From the NCBI GenBank assembly GCA_910586895.1, contig CAJUIW010000001.1, forward strand, positions 186,001-250,000: a DNA stretch of 64,000 nt, in the 5' to 3' direction. Numbering within the stretch: the stretch's first letter is position 1; every line of letters starts with the position of its first letter. Below, in pieces: positions 30,925 through 40,169 of the stretch. The position numbers and the translations under genes were made by a program. The DNA comes from an uncultured Muribaculaceae bacterium (GTDB lineage Bacteria; Bacteroidota; Bacteroidia; Bacteroidales; Muribaculaceae). The notes under the pieces were generated by a model. That model was not told the DNA's origin. It saw nothing but the letters and a program-made list of their open reading frames with translations, and did not search any database.

Positions 30925-32019
30925 TTACAACTCAGCCGCAATACTCTTTAACTCAGCTATTTTGTTCCACTGGTCCTCAAAAAGCAGGCCACGCATAGCG
31001 TATGACGAAACCTTGAATCCAGTCTGCGGAGATATACTGAACGTCAGAGCCGGGTATTCGCGAACTGCCTCACGGACAAATTCCTTGACCATAGCCACAT
31101 CATCAGGGAATGGCGAATGGGCATTAATCACACCCAGAGCCACAGACTTGCCGGCAGGCAGATGCGACAGTACGCTCAGGTCCTCGGGGCGAGAGATATT
31201 GAACGGCAGCATAAAGGTTCCGACCTTGACTTCAGCAAGGACCTTATGCATTATATTGTCAGGCATCGATGTTGAGCGCCATTCAGGCACCACTGTTGGT
31301 CCACTTGACATATATAGAGAAATATTCATATCCGAAGGGATACCCTCAATAGAGGCATTAAGCAGATTGACAATATCATTCTGAAGCTTAATGGCATCAA
31401 TACCACCTTGAATAAGTCCTTTGAGGAACACAAAATCGCACATACGTCCACATACCGTGTCATCAAACTGCACATTGCGGCATCCGGCTTCATAGAGCGC
31501 TTTGAGAGTTCCGTTATATGCTCCGGCGATATCCGACAGCAGGCACTCAGGCTCAGGGTAGAGATTTCCACCCAGAGATGTATCTGAAGTAAGTATTCTC
31601 AAATATAGCTCCGAAGGCGACGGAAGAGTCTGCAATGCAGAGGCTCGTCCGTCAAGAACACGGTCAAGATACTTGAAATTCGCAATAAAAGGATGTTCTT
31701 TATTTACACCAATTCGTCCGGCGAAACGCATCACGTCCGTGAATGACTCCATATCCTGATAGATACGTCCGCTGTCAACACGCTCACGCGTTATTCCTTC
31801 AAGATTAAAATAAAAGTCCCAGTCCCAGAAACGACGGCGAACTTCACCCGAGGTTATCAATCCGAGACCGGCCTCAAGCTGGCGTTCTATAACTGTACTT
31901 ACAGCTTTATCTTCTGCATTTTTCAAATCATCAGCCGAAATTCGTCCGGCTTCATAAGCTTCTTTAGCTTCAAGAAATTCAACAGGAGGAAGATAGCTTC
32001 CTATTACATCGTACTTCAT
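30925..32019 (-). CDS. MetE/YxjG-like protein lacking the zinc ligands
   Basis: 364 residues, a UROD/MetE TIM barrel of the size of B. subtilis YxjG. N-terminal GSYLPP, ITSGEVRR and the central VQFDDTVCG are conserved. In the catalytic family the zinc and homocysteine are held by His, Cys, Glu and Cys (contexts MHICRGN, FFLEYD, SPQCGF). Here the matching segments read LYMSSGP, FMLPFN and SPQTGF, so all four ligands are replaced (Tyr, Ser, Pro, Thr). Methionine synthesis is therefore unlikely; the protein may bind a related substrate or use another chemistry. A TACTTTTG box lies at 32045-32052. It follows lysO with 71 nt between. Confidence 0.75.
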   Translation of the reverse strand: MKYDVIGSYLPPVEFLEAKEAYEAGRISADDLKNAEDKAVSTVIERQLEAGLGLITSGEVRRRFWDWDFYFNLEGITRERVDSGRIYQDMESFTDVMRFAGRIGVNKEHPFIANFKYLDRVLDGRASALQTLPSPSELYLRILTSDTSLGGNLYPEPECLLSDIAGAYNGTLKALYEAGCRNVQFDDTVCGRMCDFVFLKGLIQGGIDAIKLQNDIVNLLNASIEGIPSDMNISLYMSSGPTVVPEWRSTSMPDNIMHKVLAEVKVGTFMLPFNISRPEDLSVLSHLPAGKSVALGVINAHSPFPDDVAMVKEFVREAVREYPALTFSISPQTGFKVSSYAMRGLLFEDQWNKIAELKSIAAEL

Positions 32020-32090
32020 ATATTGTCATTGATGAATTCGGATGCAAAAGTAATATAAAAGTACGGATTAAAGAAATTTTTCTTTAATTT

Positions 32091-32717
32091 TTACAACCCG
32101 CAGAAGAATGCCACCAGAAGCGGCACGCTAAATTCAAGTACAACGCCGTGAACCACAGCCGCTGACACAAGCTGCCTGTCATTACCTGATCCGATAATCA
32201 TAGGCAGACACATATCCATGGAGCTGACTCCGGCAACTGAAATTGCAGCCATACCTTTACCACGACGTGACATGAAGGAACATGTTGACACTGCTATGAC
32301 CTCACGGATTACATTGGCCACAAGAGCAATTGCAGCTATCTGACCGGCGATATTGACTCCTACAGTAGCCGACTTCATTTTCGCAATAAGCACTGACGAT
32401 AACGAATAGTAACCGAAGCCACTCCCAATGGCAAGTATATCCGACGGATTACCATGCGAAAAAATAAATATCGCCAACGTCGAGAACAGTAGTGTACCTA
32501 AGATTGTAAATATCGGAAGAAGCAAAGTCTTAATATTTAACGACTTGAATATATCCATCAGATCCGGGCGCACTCCAAGCCCCATACCGACCTGGAGCAT
32601 CAGAGCAAACAGAAGCACTTCAGGCCAGTCAATAGAAAAATAAATATCCGGCAGAATCCCGGTGTACCCTACTAAAAAACCTGCAGCGAGCGCCAATATA
32701 GGAACAAGCGTATTCAT
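32091..32717 (-). CDS. lysO: LysO-family lysine exporter, C-terminal subunit
   Basis: 208 residues, six or so hydrophobic segments, with the conserved GSGFGYYSLSSVL and GSGNDRQLVSAAVVHG motifs of the LysO (DUF340) core. E. coli LysO is one chain of about 300 residues; here its first quarter is a separate gene (32714-32995) that overlaps this one by 4 nt. The two chains (93 plus 208) together equal one LysO, and in Bacteroidetes the split is common. Function: export of lysine across the inner membrane, which fits lysine synthesis genes elsewhere in the window. Confidence 0.85.
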   Translation of the reverse strand: MNTLVPILALAAGFLVGYTGILPDIYFSIDWPEVLLFALMLQVGMGLGVRPDLMDIFKSLNIKTLLLPIFTILGTLLFSTLAIFIFSHGNPSDILAIGSGFGYYSLSSVLIAKMKSATVGVNIAGQIAAIALVANVIREVIAVSTCSFMSRRGKGMAAISVAGVSSMDMCLPMIIGSGNDRQLVSAAVVHGVVLEFSVPLLVAFFCGL

Positions 32718-32995
32718 TCAGTTTTACTTCCTCCTTTCTTCATCAACTTTTGATAAACAATTGCAGCGGTAAAGCTTCCGGCAGTACCAAGAAGAGCCAC
32801 GACAAGCGCAATCAGTCCGCTCGACCCAAGCCCGGCAATAAGCTCCTTATTGGCTCCGATGGATACACCGAAAGCGAACAAGAGTACCAGGACCGTTAAC
32901 CCTGTGGTACGGCTCAAGGGTGCAAAAGTGCCGAATCTACGAAGTACAAGTCCTAACAATACACCGATAAAAAAAGTGATAAGAACTGAAAACAT
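32714..32995 (-). CDS. LysO-family lysine exporter, N-terminal subunit
   Basis: 93 residues with three hydrophobic segments: residues 1-20 (FSVLITFFIGVLLGL), then VLVLLFAFGVSIGAN, and LIALVVALLGTAGSFTAAIVY. This is the DUF340 N-terminal part. It overlaps the larger subunit by ATGA and must be co-translated with it. A TAAATTTG box at 33053-33060 is the best promoter candidate, but its -33 region is weak. Confidence 0.8.
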   Translation of the reverse strand: MFSVLITFFIGVLLGLVLRRFGTFAPLSRTTGLTVLVLLFAFGVSIGANKELIAGLGSSGLIALVVALLGTAGSFTAAIVYQKLMKKGGSKTE

Positions 32996-33143
32996 TACCT
33001 ACTTCAATTTAATATATATTCTATTTACTTGCAATTACCAAGTATTCACATGCAAATTTAATGAATATTTCTTGATGCGTAAACTTTTCTCAATAATTTC
33101 TCATAAAGAAAGGCATAATGAATAAACATCCATAATGCTTTTA

Positions 33144-33175
33144 CTTGAAATAACCATTTACATGTAGTACATTTG
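33144..33175 (+). promoter_or_regulatory. Promoter of the Fur-family gene
   Basis: CTTG (33144-33147), 20 nt, TACATTTG (33168-33175). The ATG at 33185 is 9 nt past the box, so the mRNA has almost no leader. Confidence 0.7.
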
Positions 33176-33184
33176 CAGACAATT

Positions 33185-33613
33185 ATGACAGCCGACGACA
33201 TCACATCACTCCTTAAAGCCTCCGGTATACGGCCGACAGCCAACCGTATACTGATCACCCGGGCTCTTAACAACAGCCACAAGCCGTTGTCCATGAATGA
33301 CCTGATGGTGGAAATTGACACTCTTGATAAGTCAAGCATATCACGAGTGCTCAATCTCCTGCTTGAGCACGATGTAGTACATGCCATAGAAGACGGACGC
33401 GGTGTGGTACGGTATGAGCTGTGCCGTGGGGGCGACAAGTGCTATAAATCGGACATGCATGCCCACTTCTTCTGTGAGATATGCCATGACGTGACTTGTT
33501 TTGAGGAGATACCGGTAATGGAGCCGAAGCTTCCTGACGGCTACCGGATTGATTCCATCAATTATATGATGAAAGGCGTGTGTGATAAGTGTTCCAGAAA
33601 AGCTAATAAGTGA
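33185..33613 (+). CDS. Fur-family metal-responsive repressor (Zur-like)
   Basis: 142 residues from the ATG at 33185; the upstream TTG start at 33173 would lie inside the promoter. Winged-helix part (about 1-75, with SISRVLNLLLEHDVVH) then the metal/dimer domain with HAHFFCEICHDVTCF (about 93-107) and a C-terminal CDKC pair for structural zinc. Fur, Zur, PerR and Mur cannot be separated by eye, but its position 47 nt before a CzcBAC-type efflux set argues for control of heavy-metal (Zn, Co, Cd or Cu) balance. Confidence 0.85.
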   Translation: MTADDITSLLKASGIRPTANRILITRALNNSHKPLSMNDLMVEIDTLDKSSISRVLNLLLEHDVVHAIEDGRGVVRYELCRGGDKCYKSDMHAHFFCEICHDVTCFEEIPVMEPKLPDGYRIDSINYMMKGVCDKCSRKANK

Positions 33614-33644
33614 TATTTGAAACCGGGTTGCATCCGAGCATTGC

Positions 33645-33652
33645 TACCTTTG
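33645..33652 (+). promoter_or_regulatory. Possible -7 box for the metal efflux genes
   Basis: TACCTTTG ends 7 nt before the ATG at 33660, so a transcript from it would be leaderless. No good -33 box lies at 19-21 nt, so this is weaker than the other promoters. Confidence 0.4.
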
Positions 33653-33659
33653 CATCACT

Positions 33660-34835
33660 ATGATACATAATATCCGACTTTACCACTTATTATTTGCAGG
33701 AACAATCATCCTGTCAAGTGCATGTTCACATAATCATGACCACAGTGAAGAATCCCATGACTCACACGACAGTCACGAAGAGTCAGCCGCAGTAACCGAC
33801 GAGCATAAGCATTCGGGAGAAATAGTAATGACGCCCGAGCAGGCCAAAGCCGCAGGAGTAACGACTGACACGATTCATCCGGGAGCATTCCATAGTGTCA
33901 TATCCACCAGCGGCCGTATCGTCACCCCTACCGACGGACAAGTATCCGTAGCGGCAACCGTACCCGGCATCGTATCCTTCTCCCGCAATCTGACTGAGGG
34001 AATGAACGTTGCAAAGGGGACTCCCCTCTTCACCATCTCCACTTCATCGCTTCCGGAAGGCGATATAACCTCGCGCGCATACATTGCTTATAATACAGCC
34101 AAGACCGAATACGAGCGTGCCATACCTCTGGCAGCTGACAAAATAATAACCGATAAGGAATTTCAGGCGCTTAAGGCCGAGTACGAAACGGCTCGTCTGG
34201 CCTATGAAGCCGTAAGCCGTACATCAGGGAGCAAGGGAGTATCCATTGCAGCTCCTGCTTCAGGCTATGTCCAGCAATATCTTGTCACTGAAGGCTCCTA
34301 TGTAAATGTTGGTCAGCCACTGATGACAATAACCACAAGCCGCAAGCTAAACTTACGTGCTGAAGTTCCTGAATCGGAATATCATACTTTAGGAAGAATC
34401 ACTTCCGCCAAATTCAGGACATCCTACAGCGATGAGGTTTACAATCTGTCAGATCTGAGTGGGAAACTTCTCTCCTATGGACACAACACGGAGACAGTAT
34501 CGTCATACGTACCCGTGATTTTCGAATTTGACAACAAGGCATCACTGATTCCCGGAGCATACGTGGAGATATTCCTCCTGTCCGAACCGCGTGAAAATGT
34601 CATAAGCGTTCCGATAAGCGCGCTCACAGAGGAACAGGGAGCATTCTTTGTATATGTAAAGCTGGATGACGAGTGCTATAAGAAACAGCCGGTGGTCAAA
34701 GGTGTTTCAGACGGCGAACGTGTTGAAATCATCGAGGGCATCCATGATGGTGATGCTGTAGTGACAAAGGGAGCCATACATGTCAAACTGGCATCGGCAT
34801 CCAAGAGCATTCCCGGACATACCCATAATCACTAA
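33660..34835 (+). CDS. CzcB/CusB-like RND periplasmic adaptor lipoprotein
   Basis: 391 residues. Lipobox SSAC with Cys22, then a His-rich segment (about 23-52: HNHDHSEESHDSHDSHEE and EHKHS) likely to bind metal, a membrane-fusion core (about 60-360: barrel-sandwich halves, coiled-coil hairpin around 135-185, beta-barrel) and a His-rich end (GHTHNH). It links the inner-membrane pump to the outer-membrane channel. The pump gene follows after 5 nt. The His-rich ends point to divalent metals more than drugs. Confidence 0.88.
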   Translation: MIHNIRLYHLLFAGTIILSSACSHNHDHSEESHDSHDSHEESAAVTDEHKHSGEIVMTPEQAKAAGVTTDTIHPGAFHSVISTSGRIVTPTDGQVSVAATVPGIVSFSRNLTEGMNVAKGTPLFTISTSSLPEGDITSRAYIAYNTAKTEYERAIPLAADKIITDKEFQALKAEYETARLAYEAVSRTSGSKGVSIAAPASGYVQQYLVTEGSYVNVGQPLMTITTSRKLNLRAEVPESEYHTLGRITSAKFRTSYSDEVYNLSDLSGKLLSYGHNTETVSSYVPVIFEFDNKASLIPGAYVEIFLLSEPRENVISVPISALTEEQGAFFVYVKLDDECYKKQPVVKGVSDGERVEIIEGIHDGDAVVTKGAIHVKLASASKSIPGHTHNH

Positions 34836-34840
34836 CAGCC

Positions 34841-37800
34841 ATGCTAAACAGAATAATCAAATTTTCGCTTTCCAACAGGCTCTTTATCCTTGTAGGTGCG
34901 GTAATTATTGTGATTGCGGGGCTGTACACCACCATAAACACGGAAGTCGACGTGTTCCCTGACCTCAATGCCCCAACAGTGGTGGTGATGACCGAAGCCA
35001 ATGGCATGGCAACGGAGGATGTTGAACAGTTCGTGACATTCCCTATAGAAACCGCCATGAACGGAGCCGCCGGAGTAAGACGAGTCAGATCATCATCAAC
35101 GTCCGGATTCTCTGTAGTATGGGTTGAATTTGACTGGGATACAGATATATACCGTGACCGACAGACCGTATCGGAGAAACTGTCAACCATAGCTGACGCT
35201 CTTCCGGCCAATGTAGGCACTCCCACCATAGGTCCGCAGTCATCAATCCTCGGCGAACTGCTTATAATAGGGCTTACATCCGACAGCACATCCATGCTCG
35301 ACTTGCGAACAATGGCTGAGTGGAATTTCCGTCCGCGTCTGCTGTCCATTGAAGGTGTGGCCCAGATATCAATTATGGGTGGCGATTTCAAGGAGTATCA
35401 GATACTTCTCCATCCTGAAAAAATGCGCCATTTCGGTGTCAGCCTGAAAGATGTACTGGATGCGTCAAGAGGGATGACTGAAAACACCAATGGTGGAGTA
35501 ATATATGAATATGGCAACGAATACATAATACGTGGTGCCGTCCCGGCGGATGCCATCCGGCATATCAGCTCGGCTATTGTCAAAGCTACTGACGGACGCT
35601 CCATAACATTATCAGATGTAGCTGAAATCACTGTCGGTAGCGCCACTCCGAAGCTTGGCATGGCATCGGAGAAGGGAAAACCGGCCGTACTGCTTACTGT
35701 AACCAAGCAACCCGGAGCCGGTACAATAGAGCTTACAGAGCGTATAGAGACTGCACTAAAAGATATCGAACGTAACTTACCCTCGGATGTACATGTATCG
35801 ACCGACATTTTCCGTCAATCAGATTTTATAGAAAGTTCGATAGGAAATGTCAAGACATCGCTGATGGAGGGAGCCATTTTTGTAGTGATAATCCTGGCCC
35901 TGTTCCTTGCCAACGTCCGCACCACAATCATATCGCTGGTAACTATACCGATAGCTCTCCTCGTATCACTTCTGACGCTCCACCTGCTCGGGCATACAGT
36001 CAATACCATGAGCCTCGGAGGACTTGCCATTGCTATAGGCTCGCTTGTTGACGATGCCATAGTTGACGTGGAGAATGTGTGGAAGAAACTTCGTGAAAAC
36101 CATAATCTCCCGGAGAAGGACCGCAAACCGGCTCTCACTGTAGTTTACAATGCCTCGCGTGAGGTAAGAATGCCGATTCTGAATTCCACCTTGATTATTG
36201 TGGTAAGCTTCGTTCCCCTGTTCTTCCTTACCGGCATGGAAGGCCGTATGCTGATTCCATTAGGTATAGCCTTTATCGTCGCGCTGTTTGCCTCCACAAT
36301 AGTGGCTCTTACGCTGACTCCTGTGCTTTGCAGCTATATGCTTACCGGAAAGTCGCTGAAAAGCCTGGCTTCGAAGGACTCGTTCATAGTACGCAAACTT
36401 AAAGACATATACGGACGGGCACTCAAATCGGCTATGTCGCATGGCAAGTGGGTGATGATCGCCACCATGCTGCTGTTTGTGTTCTCAGTAGGAGTATTCT
36501 TCACTCTTGGACGTAGCTTCCTGCCTACATTCAACGAAGGTTCCTTCACCATCAATGTAAGCACGCTCCCGGGAGTTTCGCTTGACGAATCGGATGCCAT
36601 GGGAAAGCGCGCAGAGGAGATACTTCTGAGCATACCTGAAATCAAGACCGTAGCGCGTAAGACCGGACGTGCCGAACTGGACGAGCACGCCCTTGGAGTG
36701 AACACCTCGGAAATAGAGGCTCCATTCGAGCTTAAGGACCGTTCACACGTAGAGCTGCTTGACGATGTACGCCACAAGCTATCGGCTATCACCGGAGCCA
36801 ACATCGAAATCGGCCAGCCCATCAGCCACCGCATTGATGCAATGCTGAGCGGCACACAAGCCAACATAGCCATAAAGCTATTTGGCACAGATATCAATGA
36901 AATGTACCGCATAGCCGGAGAAATAAAGGAGAACATACATGATATTGACGGAATTGCCGACTTAAATGTAGAGCAGCTGATTGAACGTCCTGAATTAAAA
37001 ATCACCCCTCGTCCTGAAGTATTGGGCCGCAATGGAATTACAGTTCCGGAATTCAACGAATTCATCCGTGTCATGCTGGCCGGCGAAACGGTTTCGCAGG
37101 TATATGAAGGGAATCGCAACTTTGACCTCGTTGTACGGGCTGATGGCAGCAACCGCAACACAATGGAAAGCATATCCCGCATATTGATCGACACCCCGGA
37201 CGGTCGTAAGATACCGCTGTCAGATGTTGCCGAGATTTCATCAACAGTTGGCCCTAATACAATAAACCGTGAGAATGTAAGCAGAAAAATCGTGATATCG
37301 GCCAACGTTGCCGGACGCGACCTAAGGAGCGTAGTCAATGATATCCAATCGCGCATTGAGTCAGACACACAATTGCCTGAGGGCTATCACATAGAATATG
37401 GCGGACAGTTTGAAAGCGAACAGGAAGCCGGACGCACACTGATGCTGACATCACTGCTGAGCATAGTTGTCATATTCCTTCTGCTCTACATGCAGTTCCA
37501 TAACGTAAGGGAAAGCGCAATAATACTTCTGAATCTGCCATTTGCCTTGATTGGAGGCGTGCTGATTCTGCGCCTTACCTCCGGTGAGATAAGCATTCCG
37601 GCCATAATCGGGTTCATATCACTGCTCGGTATAGCTACCCGCAACGGCATGCTGCTTATCACACGCTACAATCTGCTGCACAAAGAAAAGGGACTGTCCA
37701 TAAGAGAAAGCGTATTCAACGGTTCGCTTGACCGTATGAATCCGATCCTGATGACTGCCCTGACCTCAGCCCTTGCACTGATTCCGCTTGCTTTCCGAGG

Positions 37801-37942
37801 CGATTTACCCGGCAATGAAATCCAGAGCCCGATGGCTATCGTAATACTCGGTGGACTCCTGAGCTCCACGTTCCTCAATGCCTTCATAATACCCATACTA
37901 TATGTATGGATACAACGAAAACGTGATAACAATTTAACTTAA
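34841..37942 (+). CDS. CzcA/CusA-family heavy-metal RND efflux pump
   Basis: 1033 residues, the HME-RND size. Twelve membrane helices: one at the N-terminus (FILVGAVIIVIAGLY), helices 2-6 at about 340-500, and a second set at about 860-1025, with two large periplasmic loops between. The helix-4 segment around SLGGLAIAIGSLVDDAIVDVENV holds the Asp-Asp pair that carries protons in the CzcA family. It pumps metal ions out through the partner adaptor and TolC channel. It sits between those two genes with short spacing. Confidence 0.92.
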   Translation: MLNRIIKFSLSNRLFILVGAVIIVIAGLYTTINTEVDVFPDLNAPTVVVMTEANGMATEDVEQFVTFPIETAMNGAAGVRRVRSSSTSGFSVVWVEFDWDTDIYRDRQTVSEKLSTIADALPANVGTPTIGPQSSILGELLIIGLTSDSTSMLDLRTMAEWNFRPRLLSIEGVAQISIMGGDFKEYQILLHPEKMRHFGVSLKDVLDASRGMTENTNGGVIYEYGNEYIIRGAVPADAIRHISSAIVKATDGRSITLSDVAEITVGSATPKLGMASEKGKPAVLLTVTKQPGAGTIELTERIETALKDIERNLPSDVHVSTDIFRQSDFIESSIGNVKTSLMEGAIFVVIILALFLANVRTTIISLVTIPIALLVSLLTLHLLGHTVNTMSLGGLAIAIGSLVDDAIVDVENVWKKLRENHNLPEKDRKPALTVVYNASREVRMPILNSTLIIVVSFVPLFFLTGMEGRMLIPLGIAFIVALFASTIVALTLTPVLCSYMLTGKSLKSLASKDSFIVRKLKDIYGRALKSAMSHGKWVMIATMLLFVFSVGVFFTLGRSFLPTFNEGSFTINVSTLPGVSLDESDAMGKRAEEILLSIPEIKTVARKTGRAELDEHALGVNTSEIEAPFELKDRSHVELLDDVRHKLSAITGANIEIGQPISHRIDAMLSGTQANIAIKLFGTDINEMYRIAGEIKENIHDIDGIADLNVEQLIERPELKITPRPEVLGRNGITVPEFNEFIRVMLAGETVSQVYEGNRNFDLVVRADGSNRNTMESISRILIDTPDGRKIPLSDVAEISSTVGPNTINRENVSRKIVISANVAGRDLRSVVNDIQSRIESDTQLPEGYHIEYGGQFESEQEAGRTLMLTSLLSIVVIFLLLYMQFHNVRESAIILLNLPFALIGGVLILRLTSGEISIPAIIGFISLLGIATRNGMLLITRYNLLHKEKGLSIRESVFNGSLDRMNPILMTALTSALALIPLAFRGDLPGNEIQSPMAIVILGGLLSSTFLNAFIIPILYVWIQRKRDNNLT

Positions 37943-37952
37943 TTTTCATTAT

Positions 37953-39128
37953 ATGCGACTAACATTACTTGCCACCGGCATTATCAGCACACTCACCTTA
38001 AATGCTTCCGGCTTCACCTCCGTTCTAAGTGAAATCGAAAGGAATAATCTGGAGCTGAAAGCCCTGAGAGGAGAGAATATTGCTGCTATAACCGAACTAA
38101 AATCCGGAAACAATATACTGGGATCTTCAGACATTGAATTCAGTCCGTTCTTTACCAAAGGAGTCTCCGGAATGGCAAGTTATGAATTGATCGTTTCACA
38201 GGAAATTGAGTTTCCCACCCTGCTGCATGAACGGAACAGGAGCTCAAAAGCTCTGAGCGATGTAGTTGAGAAGAAATATGCCATCGAACGCCGTGAAACG
38301 CTTTTCTCAGCGAAGACTCAGCTTATCAATCTGGTATATCTCACAAAACAGCAATCGCTGCTCGATGCACGGCTTAAGAACAGCCGCGAACTGCTTGATT
38401 TCTACAAAAAGAAGTATGACCGCGGTGATGCTACCATTATTGAGCTCAACAACCTAAAAATGGATATGATGGAGCTAAATACAGAGATTGCCCAGAATCT
38501 TGGAGCTATTGACGAGACAAAAGCTGCTATCAAGGCTCTTAACGGTGGGATAATCCCTGCCATTGACAGCCTCGACTATCCGAAGCTCAATCCGCTTCCG
38601 TCGCTCGAGGCGCTTAAAAATGAACTTATGGCAGAGGATATGACTCTTCAGCTCGCCGATGCCACTGTTACAGCATCGCAGCAGGAACTCCGCATCAGCA
38701 AGCGCTCATGGTTACCCTCGATAACGGTAGGATACCGCAGAAACGGAGATAAATACGAGCCGGCTATTAACGGCATGCTTATAGGATTGTCATTCAATCT
38801 TTTCGGCAACGGAACAAAAACAAAAGCAGTACGCCAGCAGCTCAATGCCGCAGAACTCAGCCGGGAGGCAGCCCGTGCGAAAGCAGAATCAGATATCGAG
38901 ACCGCATATCAGAAAATCAAGACCATGTACCGTACGCTTGAATCATACGATATGAACCTTATGTCCGAGACCCTGCAACTTATGGGTAAGGCTGTCGGTT
39001 CAGGCCGTATGTCACTCCCCGATTTCTGTGTTGAAGCCAACGGGATATATACCCGCATGGCCAACTATATCACACTGCAGAACGAGCTTCAGCTTATAGA
39101 AGCTAATCTTTACAAGAACCGGCTATAA
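37953..39128 (+). CDS. TolC-family outer-membrane efflux protein (CzcC-like)
   Basis: 391 residues with a signal peptide (to about residue 20). Two repeats of long coiled-coil helices (about 25-195 and 210-385) with the strand-forming segments, as in CzcC/CusC. It would form the trimeric outer-membrane duct of the pump encoded just upstream (10-nt gap). No lipobox is present. Confidence 0.85.
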   Translation: MRLTLLATGIISTLTLNASGFTSVLSEIERNNLELKALRGENIAAITELKSGNNILGSSDIEFSPFFTKGVSGMASYELIVSQEIEFPTLLHERNRSSKALSDVVEKKYAIERRETLFSAKTQLINLVYLTKQQSLLDARLKNSRELLDFYKKKYDRGDATIIELNNLKMDMMELNTEIAQNLGAIDETKAAIKALNGGIIPAIDSLDYPKLNPLPSLEALKNELMAEDMTLQLADATVTASQQELRISKRSWLPSITVGYRRNGDKYEPAINGMLIGLSFNLFGNGTKTKAVRQQLNAAELSREAARAKAESDIETAYQKIKTMYRTLESYDMNLMSETLQLMGKAVGSGRMSLPDFCVEANGIYTRMANYITLQNELQLIEANLYKNRL

Positions 39129-39137
39129 TAAATTCAT

Positions 39138-39536
39138 ATGGCAAATAAAGAATATATAGAGCGCAACAGAGCCTGGCTTGCTGAAAAATCAGCTGAAGCC
39201 GGAGTCAAAACTATTGACAAAGGTGTCTGTTACAAGGTCATAAAACGTGGAAATCCTCAGGCGGCGTCGCCCAACCGCAGCAGCGTGGTGACTGTTCATT
39301 ATACGGGCCGGACCATCAACGGCAAGAAGTTTGATTCCAGCCGAGGAGGTGTAGCTCCGGCATTCCGCCTACGGGAATTGATACCCGGCTGGATCATTGC
39401 ACTCCAACAGATGCATGTAGGTGACAAATGGGAAATCTACATTCCCGCGGAACAGGGTTATGGCAAGATGAACCAACCCGGTATCCCGGGCGGTTCCACA
39501 CTGATATTTGAAATTGAACTACTCGGAGTAAATTGA
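39138..39536 (+). CDS. FKBP-type peptidyl-prolyl cis-trans isomerase
   Basis: 132 residues without a signal peptide. Residues about 38-130 form an FKBP domain: VTVHYTGRTINGKKFDSS, the PGWIIALQQMHVGDKWEIYIP core and a C-terminal GSTLIFEIELL strand. A short charged N-terminal helix precedes it. It speeds proline isomerisation in protein folding, here cytosolic. It follows the efflux genes by 9 nt and is bounded by a terminator, so it may be co-transcribed with them. Confidence 0.9.
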   Translation: MANKEYIERNRAWLAEKSAEAGVKTIDKGVCYKVIKRGNPQAASPNRSSVVTVHYTGRTINGKKFDSSRGGVAPAFRLRELIPGWIIALQQMHVGDKWEIYIPAEQGYGKMNQPGIPGGSTLIFEIELLGVN

Positions 39537-39573
39537 CATACAGACTAACTCCATAGAGAATAAAGCAGTTCTC

Positions 39574-39610
39574 AATTATAGCCGGGTTATCGCCCGGCTA
39601 TATTGTTTTT
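39574..39610 (+). terminator. Terminator after the FKBP gene, possibly bidirectional
   Basis: ATAGCCGGG (39578-39586) and CCCGGCTAT (39593-39601) with a TTATCG loop, then ATTGTTTTT. It separates the efflux unit from the convergent 39609-40145 gene. Confidence 0.8.
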
Positions 39611-40145
39611 ATAAGTCGATTACTTCAGGTATGTGATCACAGGAATCAAGGATTTTCAATACATCCGCAGTCCTGAGTTTCAGATAGGAGGTAACAGTCC
39701 CATCTGTGCATCCAAATGTATCGCTCTGCAGGACATCTTTGTCGAATATGACTCTGAACCGATGCTCACTATCCATCAACGCAGAGAAAAAAGAAGCAGC
39801 TCCGACTTCTACGTGCGCTATGGACATCAACACATCAGGCGTAGCGAATGACACTCTTGACACCCCCAACGCACGGCTGAAATCTTTTGTAATAAACGCC
39901 TTGCTCCCATCCATTACCAACAGATAGAACGCCGTCTGCTGCCGATTGGTAAGAAGAAGTGTTTTAACCGTACGCATATCAAGAGCCGCGTCTACAGCAC
40001 GGCAATCATCCATCGTATAGACATCCTCGGTAGCCACACGCTCGAATTCCACATCAAGAGATTCAAGCGTAGAATATACACGCCGTTGCAATTCGGTGGT
40101 ACATACTTCTGGCGGTAGTTTTGTTATCTCACTTACTTTAATCAT
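39609..40145 (-). CDS. YbaK/ProX-type aminoacyl-tRNA deacylase-like protein
   Basis: 178 residues, one YbaK/prolyl-tRNA editing fold (about 15-175). The motif VKTLLLTNRQQTAFYLLVMDG and a conserved Lys pattern match the PrdX/ProXp group of free-standing editing enzymes, which hydrolyse Ala mischarged on tRNA-Pro. The C-terminal segment that in PrdX often reads FHPxxN is here SDTFGCTDGT, so the substrate may differ. Its stop is followed by the hairpin at 39574-39610. Confidence 0.75.
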   Translation of the reverse strand: MIKVSEITKLPPEVCTTELQRRVYSTLESLDVEFERVATEDVYTMDDCRAVDAALDMRTVKTLLLTNRQQTAFYLLVMDGSKAFITKDFSRALGVSRVSFATPDVLMSIAHVEVGAASFFSALMDSEHRFRVIFDKDVLQSDTFGCTDGTVTSYLKLRTADVLKILDSCDHIPEVIDL

Positions 40146-40169
40146 CGCTACAAAATAAACCGATATTTA

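Noticed and set aside
33173..33184. TTG start for the Fur-like gene
   Set aside because: The codon lies inside the -7 box at 33168-33175.
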